Positions 1 to 7,135 of a stretch of 25,963 nt of DNA are shown here, one piece after another (positions within the stretch are counted from its first letter, which is position 1; every line of letters begins with the position of its first letter). The DNA comes from Acidobacteria bacterium CG_4_9_14_3_um_filter_49_7 (GTDB lineage Bacteria > Acidobacteriota > Holophagae > Thermotomaculales > Thermotomaculaceae). The DNA lies in assembly GCA_002789615.1 (NCBI GenBank), contig PFTO01000181.1, forward strand, positions 1 to 25,963, in the 5' to 3' direction. Below the pieces are notes generated by a model that was given only the letters and a program-made list of their open reading frames with translations, did no database searches and was not told the DNA's origin. The position numbers were made by a program, and so were the translations under genes.

Positions 1-231
1 CGCCCAGTATCGGTGTGTTCGGTCGCTAATAAACCCTGAGACAATTCTCAACCCATAACCGATGAGTTCGCCGATACCGGCGACAATTCCGACTACAGTT
101 GCACTGGCTCCGAGGATGGCCAGGTAGGGGCCAGTGATGCTCCGCGCCGCTTCATAGGTCATATCCGCGAAAAGACTGACAAAACCCAGCAGAAGCACAA
201 AGCGCAGGGCATGGTTGGTCTGCTTTGGCAT
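1..231 (-). CDS. MFS transporter, N-terminal part only
   Basis: The reading frame is open from an ATG at 231 to the window edge, giving 77 residues of a protein that continues outside. It starts with a short polar stretch (MPKQTNHALR) and a hydrophobic helix. This is followed by a loop with ADMTYEAARSITGPYLAILG, a second helix rich in Gly/Ala, and a loop with SGFISDRTHRYW. The D-R-T-x-R pattern after the second helix is the loop 2-3 signature of the major facilitator superfamily, and the N-terminus resembles uncharacterised MFS permeases of the 'GARS-TGPYL' kind. It would sit in the inner membrane; the substrate is unknown. It begins 15 nt after the DUF190 stop, so it is probably co-transcribed with crcB/DUF190. 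The family call is fairly safe; function is not assignable from this fragment. Confidence 0.75.
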   Translation of the reverse strand, partial: MPKQTNHALRFVLLLGFVSLFADMTYEAARSITGPYLAILGASATVVGIVAGIGELIGYGLRIVSGFISDRTHRYWA

Positions 232-246
232 CTCTCGGACCATCAA

Positions 247-587
247 TCAAGCCTTGAAATTGTGCCGATAGGCTATGACTTTGACTCTTTCCAATGTGAT
301 CAATCCTTCCCCCTATCATTTTGTCCAATTCGGGAAGAAAGGCATTGGCCTTCTCTTCTTCTTCGACAATTTCGATGACGACCTGGAGTTTTTCAGAAAG
401 CCGCAACACCTTTGAGGTATGTATTCGGCTGTTGGCCCCAAAACCCAGATATCCCCTCAAAGCCGTAGCACCCCAAATCCTTTTTCCGGACTGTTTCCAC
501 GACGACTTCGCAAAGCGGTCTGCCGCCACACTTATCGCCTTCGTCAATGAAGATTCGCAATAAAGATGCTTCGGATGGAAGTTTCAT
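247..587 (-). pseudogene. DUF190 family protein, two frameshifts
   Basis: DUF190 proteins (about 110 residues) are small PII-like proteins often encoded beside crcB; their role is unknown. The ATG at 587 follows a good AGAGGT ribosome site and gives MKLPSEASLLRIFIDEGDK, GGRPLCEVVVETVRKK, a typical DUF190 start. The family core (GATALRGYLGFGANSRIH, then TSKVLRLSEKLQVVIEIVEEE and AFLPELDKMIG) continues in a second frame. The end (GLITLERVKVIAYRHNFKA, stop at 247-249) lies in yet another frame. The first shift is near the AAAAAGGATTTGGGG stretch around 470-480. The second is at a GGGGG run near 310; dropping one G gives a perfect join. Because all three parts are well conserved, sequencing or assembly error is as likely as true decay. 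Confidence 0.75.
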
Positions 588-601
588 TGATATTACCTCT
601 T

Positions 602-849
602 TCAAGCCAGACACCTGAGTGACGGCCCGACAAACAAGGCGAGAAACCCGAGGCCATTCTGCATGGTAAAATTTGCGGCAGTGCGGAGCCATTCAGCCGA
701 ACGGAACAACTCACCCGATTCAAGAATCAAAGCCGAAAAGGTAGTGAAGGCCCCCATGAAACCGCCCAGATTCCCGAAAGCAGACCCAACCAGATAAATC
801 CCCCTGCCCATCCGCCGATCCAGCCAAATTTCTCACCTTTTCGATTCAT
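602..849 (-). pseudogene. crcB: CrcB/FluC fluoride channel, frameshifted and shortened
   Basis: CrcB (Fluc) is a small dual-topology membrane channel of about 125 residues that exports fluoride. The ATG at 849 has a strong GGAGGAAG ribosome site. The N-terminus (MNRKGEKFGWIGGWAGG) is joined out of frame to a segment with GNLGGFMGAFTTFSALILES. That segment contains the family signature GGxxTTFSTF-like motif of helix 3 and is followed by a last helix (MQNGLGFLALFVG). The frame changes at a GGGGG run near 801-805; one extra G would restore it. Even restored, the protein would have only about 83 residues, so the middle of the family (about 40 residues including the conserved R and N of the first half) is missing. 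Probably non-functional. It is followed 14 nt later by DUF190, the usual partner. Confidence 0.65.
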
Positions 850-889
850 AATACTTCCTCCACGAACAGACTTGAGTATTGTTGTTTTG

Positions 890-898
890 ATTATAGCA
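890..898 (-). promoter_or_regulatory. Extended -10 promoter for crcB
   Basis: On the minus strand the sequence reads TGCTATAAT, a perfect -10 with an extended TGn element, about 40 nt upstream of the crcB ATG. No good -35 is seen 17 nt upstream, which is normal for extended -10 promoters. The leader left after the expected start is only about 35 nt, too short for a fluoride riboswitch. Confidence 0.5.
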
Positions 899-928
899 GA
901 CGGACGTCGGATCAGTGGAGGTATCGAT

Positions 929-2494
929 TCAGTCCGGTAAACCCGAAAGATATTTCGCATATTCCACCTTGTCATCACCCGGAGAGTAGAAATCCTTCAC
1001 CCGGGCCGTTTCGTCATATCCCATGTGCAGATAAAATCTTCGAGTCAACTCATATCCCGGCTGCCCGGAAGTATCCAGAATGATCATCCTTCCGCCCAGC
1101 CGATGCACGGCATCTTCCACAGCTTCCATGAGAAGACTTCCGTAGCCTCCGCCCCGTTCCCCCTGGTCTACTACGATCCAGTACAGATCATAGGTTCCCA
1201 GAGTACAGGATGTAGGACCGAAACACGCCCAGCCATATATGGTTTCTTCCCGCTCTACCACAAGGGATATGTAGCCGGCCGCCTCCCCCAGTCGCGCACT
1301 TTCTTCCAGTACCTCAACTGCCACTTCCCGCTCATCCGGACGGAACAGAGGCATCTCCTCAATAATCTGGACGACCCTGTCGCGATCCTCCGTTTGCAGG
1401 GGCCTCACGTGTGCGTTTCCCGATCGGAGACGGTCCCCTTTCGGTTCGTGGGGAGCGCTTGAATCTGCTTCGTGCCGGCGGCACCAGCGTGACCACGCAT
1501 TCAGAATTACATTTTCCACGAACCTCTGGAATGGCACATCACCCGCCTCCAGAGCAGCAGTAAACCCTGCGTCGGGGGAAATGTCAGGGTTCGCGTTCAC
1601 CTCCAGCACATACAGTTGACCGTCTCCATCCATTCGAAAATCCACCCGGGCATAGTCCCTGCAGCGCACCGCCTCCCACACAGAACGTGCTGTATTTTCC
1701 AGCGCCAACCGTTCCTTTTCCCGAACTCGAGCCGGAATTATGCGGGGGGTATTCTGATACGCGAATGATTCCGGAATCCATTTGGCTTCGTAGTCCACAA
1801 TCCTGGGTTTGTCGTCAGGAAACGTAGAGAAATCAATTTCCGCGACAGGCATAATCGACAGAACGCCATCCCGTTCAATCAGAGACAGATTGAATTCCCT
1901 TATTCCCACCAGTTGTTCCACCATCGCATCCTGTTTGAAATCTGTATGGATACGATGCAGGGCTGAAGCCAGCTCACCACCTGCCCGCTCAAATACTGAG
2001 CTCTCTGTGAAAAGTCCTTCGGACGCGTCCATGCCCGCCGGTTTGATTATGTATGGGCCGGGAAAATCCAGAGAAAGATTGTTTAAGTCAACGGTTTCGG
2101 AGACAAGCAAGCCTGCCGGGACGGAAATTCCAGTGCCTGCAAGAAGTGCCTTGGTGCGGTGCTTGTCCAATGTAAGCGTCAGGCAAAATGTGTCACCGCC
2201 GGTCACTTCCCTTCCGAGGGATCTGCAGATGGACGGGACTTCGGTGGCGGAAGCCGGGTCCCCGGGGAATCCCTCAACCAGATTGAATACAACTGATTCT
2301 GTTCCGGCACAGAGAACACGCTGAATATCCAGAATATCCATCACGCCCCCCAGACGAACCTTGTACCCCAGGGCATGCAGCACGTCCTGTACCGCGCCAA
2401 CTTCATCCAGAACTCCCCGATCACTCTCGGGTGCCTCCGGCGCCGGTTCATTATAGAGAATCAGCACACCTTTCTGCTTCAGAGTGTTGTTCAT
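929..2494 (-). CDS. ATP-grasp ligase fused to a GNAT acetyltransferase
   Basis: This is a 521-residue two-domain protein. Residues about 8-335 resemble the D-Ala-D-Ala-ligase type of ATP-grasp: a pre-ATP-grasp domain with FNLVEGFPG (70-78), the TLDKHRTK segment (108-115), YIIKPAGMDASEG (148-160), and metal ligands in ARVDFR (D285) and LEVNANPDISP (E298, N300). Residues about 362-517 form a GNAT domain with the acetyl-CoA loop VVDQGERGGGYGSLLM (441-456) and a C-terminal GY motif (MGYDETARV). By family it would join a carboxylate to an amine using ATP and acetylate an amine. It is not the cell-wall ligase, because a true ddl lies at 10511-11515. The gene is last in the kamA cluster and starts 10 nt after the previous stop. 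The substrate is unknown; an amino acid or beta-lysine derivative is inferred from the neighbours. Confidence 0.85.
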   Translation of the reverse strand: MNNTLKQKGVLILYNEPAPEAPESDRGVLDEVGAVQDVLHALGYKVRLGGVMDILDIQRVLCAGTESVVFNLVEGFPGDPASATEVPSICRSLGREVTGGDTFCLTLTLDKHRTKALLAGTGISVPAGLLVSETVDLNNLSLDFPGPYIIKPAGMDASEGLFTESSVFERAGGELASALHRIHTDFKQDAMVEQLVGIREFNLSLIERDGVLSIMPVAEIDFSTFPDDKPRIVDYEAKWIPESFAYQNTPRIIPARVREKERLALENTARSVWEAVRCRDYARVDFRMDGDGQLYVLEVNANPDISPDAGFTAALEAGDVPFQRFVENVILNAWSRWCRRHEADSSAPHEPKGDRLRSGNAHVRPLQTEDRDRVVQIIEEMPLFRPDEREVAVEVLEESARLGEAAGYISLVVEREETIYGWACFGPTSCTLGTYDLYWIVVDQGERGGGYGSLLMEAVEDAVHRLGGRMIILDTSGQPGYELTRRFYLHMGYDETARVKDFYSPGDDKVEYAKYLSGLPD

Positions 2495-2504
2495 CTCGGG
2501 CCTT

Positions 2505-3497
2505 TTATTCCGTAACGCGTTTCATCGCGCTTTCTATGATGGTTCCGATCAGATTTTCATAGGACAGTCCAACTCCTGTTGCTATCATCGGTAGATCAGA
2601 ATGGGTAGGATGCAAACCCGGGAGTGGATTCAGTTCCATAAAATATGGCTTCCCATCTGCACCGATCCGGATGTCCACCCGTCCTGCATCCCGGCACTCA
2701 AGTGCCTTGTAGGCGGCCAGTGCCAGATGCTCTACATCTGCCACCAGTTCACCACCCCGCACAGGCACATACTCTACATACGACTCGCACTGCTCCTTCA
2801 CCAGAAATGAGTAATCTTTCTCCGGTGCGCTATCAAGGATACGCACCTCCAGGGTACCCAACACCGACGCATCCGAACCCGTACCCAGCAGGCCGGTGGT
2901 AAATTCACGACCCGGAAGGTAGGTTTCCACCAGTACGGGCTGATTGAACCGACAAATCAAATCGTCTACCGTCTGTTTCAGTTCTTCAGGATTTGCAACT
3001 TGGCTCTTTCCGTCAATGCCTTTCCCTGTCCCCTCCGCAACGGGCTTGACAAACATGGGAAAGGAGAGGTTCAAACCGCTCAGGTCTGAAACGGTTTTCA
3101 CTACGTCTCCATCGGGGACTGCAACCCCTTCAGCACGAACCAGCTTCCTCGCGACAGCCTTATCCAGAGTCACCGCGCATGTAAGTGGGTCAGAGAAAAC
3201 GTAGGGCTGGTTGTACAATTCGAGCAGCCCGGGGACCTGGGCTTCACGGGATCTTCCCTTCAATCCTTCGGCTATACTGAAAACAAGGTCCCATCGGTCC
3301 CCCTTCACCAGACGCGCACACAGATTACGGCCGTGACCGATCTGATCCACCTTATAGCCAAGACGCTCCAACGCATCCGCCAACTCTCTGATGGTTGATT
3401 CGGAATCAAATTCTGCTACATCCTCTTCACTGTATCCTTCGGCTAAATATGTTGATCTGAGATCATACACAAACCCAATCGTTTTCATGCGGTCCAT
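2505..3497 (-). CDS. Ddl-like ATP-grasp ligase
   Basis: This is a 330-residue stand-alone ATP-grasp protein of the D-Ala-D-Ala-ligase fold. The N-domain carries FSIAEGLKGRSREAQVPGLL (73-92) and SDPLTCAVTLDK (102-113). The ATP-binding lysine is in MFVKPVAEGTGKGI (148-161). The metal ligands are D275 in GRVDIR and E288/N290 in FMELNPLPGLHPTHSDLP. The REAQVPG/SDPLT pattern marks a branch separate from real Ddl, which has HGPFGEDGTIQG here at 10511-11515. The ATG at 3497 has AGGAG six nt upstream; a second ATG at 3488 is less well placed. The protein is cytoplasmic and expected to make an amide or peptide bond at the expense of ATP. It sits between the GNAT-deacetylase and the ATP-grasp-GNAT gene, so the two ligases probably act on one pathway. 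The substrate is not known. Confidence 0.85.
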   Translation of the reverse strand: MDRMKTIGFVYDLRSTYLAEGYSEEDVAEFDSESTIRELADALERLGYKVDQIGHGRNLCARLVKGDRWDLVFSIAEGLKGRSREAQVPGLLELYNQPYVFSDPLTCAVTLDKAVARKLVRAEGVAVPDGDVVKTVSDLSGLNLSFPMFVKPVAEGTGKGIDGKSQVANPEELKQTVDDLICRFNQPVLVETYLPGREFTTGLLGTGSDASVLGTLEVRILDSAPEKDYSFLVKEQCESYVEYVPVRGGELVADVEHLALAAYKALECRDAGRVDIRIGADGKPYFMELNPLPGLHPTHSDLPMIATGVGLSYENLIGTIIESAMKRVTE

Positions 3498-3535
3498 TCA
3501 ATTCTCCTGAAATATATTTTCTTTAGATGTTACCA

Positions 3536-5260
3536 TCATTTTAAAGCGGTCGCAGCCCCCTGGAAAAATGCCCTCGCACCCAACCTCAGGTTTGTGAGAC
3601 TGTATCCCCCTTCCTGCACTACCAGTGTGGGGACACGCAGTTCCATTAATCTTCGGCCTATTTTCCCCATGCCACGGGGAGTGACCAGGAAACCACCTGT
3701 GGGATCTCCTTTCATCGTATCAAACCCCAGGCTCACCACCAGAAAGTTCGGTTTGAACTTCGTGAGCGCCACAAAGGCCCGCTCCATTGTTTCAAGGTAT
3801 TTTTCTTCCGAACAGCCATCGGGAAGTGGAAAGTTGCGATTAAACCCCTTTCCCTCACCGACCCCTCTCTCGTCAGCAAATCCACTGAAGTAGGGATAGG
3901 CATAACTCGGATGGCCGTGGATGGATATCGTGAACACATCACTGCGGTTGTAAAAAATATCCTGCGTGCCATTGAAGTGATGGAAATCCACATCCAATAT
4001 GGCGACGCGCCCGCCCCTTCTGACAATGTAATCTGCGGCGATAGCCGCATTGTTGAAATAGCAGAATCCCCCGTATATGCGCCTTTCAGCGTGATGTCCC
4101 GGAGGTCGGCAAACCGCATACGCCAGTATTCTTCCGTGCAGGACTTCTTCAGCAGCGGTCAATGCCACGTCAACAGCCGCACGTGCGGCTTCATACGAGT
4201 TCTTAGAAAGTGGTGTGAAGGTGTCCATGCAATAGTACCCGGCCCTGAGGGCCTTGTCTTTTGGTTGACGCTCGGGACGCCTGATTGGGAACACATAGGG
4301 GTACACCGGTCTTTTTGCGGATAACCCCTTGCAGACCAGTTTGAGATATGAAACAAAATCACGGCTATGAACTGTTCGAAGTACCGACTCTCCGAAATGC
4401 TTCGGGCCCCGTTTTTCAAAAATTTGAAGGGGATTCAGGGACTCCATAATAACCCGGACCCGGGCCGGCCGCTCCACGTATCCGCGATCATTTACATGAT
4501 GCAGGACGTGGTTTTCAGAAAATACAACAATAAAGGGACTGGCCAATCTCCGCTTTTCCACCGGAATACTGGCAATATTCTGCTTCGGTCTTTTCGGTTC
4601 CCGAATCCGCACCGGATCATCCCGGAACGAATCCACAACTTCCTTGATGTACTGTGGGGAAGCCACATTGGGGTACTTCCGCTCCAGGATAAGTTGAACA
4701 GCTTTTCTGGCATGTTTTCTGGACAGAGATTTACCGCTGCCCAGGTCGTCGTATAGCAGATAAGGCGCCGGACCGTCCCCAATGGGCGTCTCAAAGGCCG
4801 TGCCCACGACTGGTCTTACGCCATATCTCTCGTAGAATTGCAACCGGAGGCGGTTTTCTTTCAGGAGTTCCGGATCCGGTTCCAGTTCAGGATCGTCCGG
4901 AAGGGCTTCCAGGTAAAGTGCCCTTGCTTTGACGGAATGAGCGAATTCCCGGGTCCCCTCGTAGAGAGCGCTTCCCATTCCTCCACCCTTGACCCCCGGC
5001 GCGACTGCGATAAAATCCAGCAGACAGCTCCTGATTTCCGGTAGATACAGAATGAGGGAAAACCCCACTACCTTATCCAGCCCACGTTCTGCAACCAGCA
5101 GAACTGAACGGTAGCCGGAGGTGTATGGATCCTCCAGCATCGTCGGGATTCCGTCCGCATACGCGGCGACATCCGAAAATCGGTGCCTGAAGATATCCTG
5201 AACTTGCCGGACTATGGTCTCTTCATGCCCCGCACTGAAAATTCGCCTGATTTTGAGCAT
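3536..5260 (-). CDS. GNAT acetyltransferase fused to acetylpolyamine-amidohydrolase-like (HDAC) domain
   Basis: This is a 574-residue fusion. Residues 1-170 are a GNAT domain (VAPGVKGGGMGSALYEG, 86-102, is the acetyl-CoA loop; QFYERYGV, 141-148, is motif B). After a basic linker, residues about 243-570 are an arginase-fold zinc deacetylase of the HDAC superfamily. It has the His pair in RPPGHHA (H389/H390), zinc ligands D425 and H427 in DVDFHH and D514 in GFDTMKGDP, and the catalytic Tyr in EGGYS (Y553). The stretch NGTQDIFYNRSDVF and the HGHPSYAYPYFSGFADE region resemble acetylpolyamine amidohydrolase more than histone-type enzymes. All catalytic residues are present, so one chain may both add and remove an acetyl group. 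It starts 4 nt after kamA stops, which suggests acetyl-(beta-)lysine or a product of it as substrate; that is inference. Confidence 0.88.
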   Translation of the reverse strand: MLKIRRIFSAGHEETIVRQVQDIFRHRFSDVAAYADGIPTMLEDPYTSGYRSVLLVAERGLDKVVGFSLILYLPEIRSCLLDFIAVAPGVKGGGMGSALYEGTREFAHSVKARALYLEALPDDPELEPDPELLKENRLRLQFYERYGVRPVVGTAFETPIGDGPAPYLLYDDLGSGKSLSRKHARKAVQLILERKYPNVASPQYIKEVVDSFRDDPVRIREPKRPKQNIASIPVEKRRLASPFIVVFSENHVLHHVNDRGYVERPARVRVIMESLNPLQIFEKRGPKHFGESVLRTVHSRDFVSYLKLVCKGLSAKRPVYPYVFPIRRPERQPKDKALRAGYYCMDTFTPLSKNSYEAARAAVDVALTAAEEVLHGRILAYAVCRPPGHHAERRIYGGFCYFNNAAIAADYIVRRGGRVAILDVDFHHFNGTQDIFYNRSDVFTISIHGHPSYAYPYFSGFADERGVGEGKGFNRNFPLPDGCSEEKYLETMERAFVALTKFKPNFLVVSLGFDTMKGDPTGGFLVTPRGMGKIGRRLMELRVPTLVVQEGGYSLTNLRLGARAFFQGAATALK

Positions 5261-5264
5261 TTAT

Positions 5265-6683
5265 TCAGCACTCTCTGTCGGTTTTTCCCGCCAGATCCGA
5301 ATGCAATATTCTTCTCTCTGTCCTGGCCATATGCGATGGAACAATCTTCTTCGCACTGCCATTTGCCAGATCTGCAACCATCGGATTCAGGGCGGGCTCC
5401 TCTACCCTGGCATAGCCATCTCCCTGAACCATCGGTTCCGGGTAGCTGATCAACATGCCCTCAAAATTCCGAAGTACCGTATGCGTCGGACTGGTGCTTA
5501 CAATATAGGTCGGAAGCAGCGGTAATTTCCCGCCTCCTCCAGGCGCATCCAGCACAAATGTTGGAATGGCCAGCCCTGACAGGCGTCCCCGGAGATATTC
5601 CATAATCTGAATACCACGGGACAGTGGAGTACGAAAATGCTCCACCCCACGAACCAGATCACATTGGAAGAGATAATATGGACGCACTCTTATTTTCACC
5701 AGCTTTCTGCACAAATCTTCCATAATGACCGGGTCATCATTAACTCCTTTCAGCAGTACGGACTGGTTTCCGACCGGAATGCCGGCGTCCACGAGTCTGA
5801 CGCACGCCTCAACTGCTTCGGGGGTAATTTCATTGGGATGGTTAAAATGAGTATTCACCCAGATGGGTTGATACTTCCGGAGCATGTTCACGAGCTCATT
5901 ATTGATCCTCATGGGCAGCGTCACTGGAGTCCGTGTCCCAATACGGATAATGTCCACGCTCGGCACATTGCGAACTGCCGAGATAAACCGCTCCAGCTGC
6001 GGAGTTGTCATCGTAAAAGGGTCGCCCCCGGAAATGATCACGTCGTGTATTTCAGGATGATCCCGCAAATAGGCGACGACGTGAGCCAACTGTTTTTGGG
6101 GCATGGTCACTTCATGCTGACCTGCGATCCGTTTTCGTGTGCAGTGACGACAATACATGGCACATGTAGACGTTGCAACGAGCAACGCCCGATCCGGATA
6201 TCGGTGCACGAGTCCTGGTACCGGCATATCATGTTCTTCTTCCAAAGGATCGTCCATCAGGAACGACGGGTCAATCAGCTCTTCTCCAACCGGCACCGCC
6301 ATCTGGAAAATCGGGTCCGAAGGGTCGGCCTTCTGAATCAGTGAAGCATAGTACGGTGATATTGCCATCGGAAAACGGGCAGCAGCCGAGACAGTTCCTT
6401 CGCTCAATTTTCCACATTTCAACAGTAGGCATAACTCGTCGGCGTTTCTGACTCTGTGGCTCATCTGCCACATCCAGGAATTCCACTCTTGCGGGTTGGC
6501 AGAAGTTCGATCATCCGGTATGATTTTTGACATTTTCAATTTCCGGGGATGATCCAGGTTGGATTTCAGATTATCGTGATTACATTTCCCTTCTTCCCGG
6601 TCGGGAATAAGGGGAACCGCTAAGGACGGAGAAATACTGGGAGGTTCGTCATCGCGAACCAAGTCGAGATCCAGATTCTGCAT
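5265..6683 (-). CDS. kamA: Lysine 2,3-aminomutase (KamA), radical SAM/PLP
   Basis: KamA interconverts L-lysine and beta-lysine using S-adenosylmethionine, a [4Fe-4S] cluster and PLP. Of its 472 residues the cluster motif is C174-A-M-Y-C178-R-H-C181, with the SAM-binding SGGDPF at 218-223. The PLP lysine is in DAPGGGGKLPLLP (K386). The two acids that hold the lysine substrate are present as QCDLVRG (D342) and LDAPGG (D379), which favours a real lysine aminomutase over the elongation-factor enzyme EpmB. Two features are odd. There is an N-terminal extension of about 50 residues before MSKIIPDD. The C-terminal cysteine-rich zinc segment of clostridial enzymes is absent; the tail after SYPEP is unrelated. 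The ATG at 6683 has AGGAGA 8 nt upstream. It is the first gene of the cluster. An AblA role in osmolyte synthesis is an alternative. Confidence 0.9.
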   Translation of the reverse strand: MQNLDLDLVRDDEPPSISPSLAVPLIPDREEGKCNHDNLKSNLDHPRKLKMSKIIPDDRTSANPQEWNSWMWQMSHRVRNADELCLLLKCGKLSEGTVSAAARFPMAISPYYASLIQKADPSDPIFQMAVPVGEELIDPSFLMDDPLEEEHDMPVPGLVHRYPDRALLVATSTCAMYCRHCTRKRIAGQHEVTMPQKQLAHVVAYLRDHPEIHDVIISGGDPFTMTTPQLERFISAVRNVPSVDIIRIGTRTPVTLPMRINNELVNMLRKYQPIWVNTHFNHPNEITPEAVEACVRLVDAGIPVGNQSVLLKGVNDDPVIMEDLCRKLVKIRVRPYYLFQCDLVRGVEHFRTPLSRGIQIMEYLRGRLSGLAIPTFVLDAPGGGGKLPLLPTYIVSTSPTHTVLRNFEGMLISYPEPMVQGDGYARVEEPALNPMVADLANGSAKKIVPSHMARTERRILHSDLAGKTDREC

Positions 6684-6708
6684 CTCTTGTGTCTCCTATG
6701 CACCTATT

Positions 6709-6725
6709 GTAAACATCTCGTTTAC
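6709..6725. promoter_or_regulatory. Small palindrome in the kamA leader
   Basis: GTAAAC-ATCTC-GTTTAC is a perfect 6-bp inverted repeat with a 5-nt spacer, 26-42 nt upstream of the kamA ATG and downstream of the predicted -10. It could be an operator acting as a roadblock or a small leader hairpin. The length is short enough to arise by chance. Confidence 0.3.
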
Positions 6726-6765
6726 GTGCCACTTCCGATAGAAAAGTAACACTAAACTTGAAGAG

Positions 6766-6794
6766 AAACTACTCCCACGTGTTCATCTTGTCAA
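6766..6794 (-). promoter_or_regulatory. Sigma70-type promoter for the kamA cluster
   Basis: On the minus strand TTGACA (6789-6794, perfect -35) is followed by a 17-nt spacer and TAGTTT (6766-6771, -10, 4 of 6). Transcription would start near 6759, leaving a leader of about 75 nt before kamA. There is no better candidate in the AT-rich region upstream, and the four cluster genes have no gap large enough for another promoter. Confidence 0.55.
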
Positions 6795-7135
6795 CAACTA
6801 TATTTTCGTCGCATTCTATAAATATTTTTCTACCTTATACTTCTATAATTTAGCCCATGAGAAAAAATCAAAAAAAGTCCACCTCAGTGCCATTGTATGC
6901 AAATAAGAAATGTTCACAACAGAAACCACAAATGTGCACGAAAAGTGATTCATTTTCAGTGTGCTCAGATGGCTTCTGAACTGACCGATTTCTGGCATCA
7001 GTCAAGCGTATTCCAGAGGTTCTCATTCTTGGTTACAATTGCTCCCGTGACTTCATTGGAATCATTGAAGCATTCATGCGCAACGGCAGCATTGCCAGAT
7101 TGGAATTAAGACTCATCCGTGCAAGTACTGGATTT
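6795..7135. other. Gene-free, AT-rich intergenic stretch
   Basis: This is the space between the kamA promoter and the end of the DUF3187-like gene. It is AT-rich, especially 6810-6890. The only reading frame in it (plus strand, about 6897-7109) has no ribosome site and no recognisable protein character. No tRNA, clear terminator with a T run, or repeat was seen. Confidence 0.5.

Noticed and set aside
850..928. Fluoride riboswitch before crcB
   Set aside because: The predicted start leaves about 35 nt of leader and no riboswitch-like pseudoknot sequence is visible.
929..3497. The two ATP-grasp genes as D-Ala-D-Ala ligases
   Set aside because: They lack the HGxxGEDGxxQG motif of Ddl, and a full Ddl with all motifs is at 10511-11515.
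6897..7109. Plus-strand 70-codon reading frame
   Set aside because: No ribosome site, no protein-like composition, and it lies in an AT-rich intergenic region.
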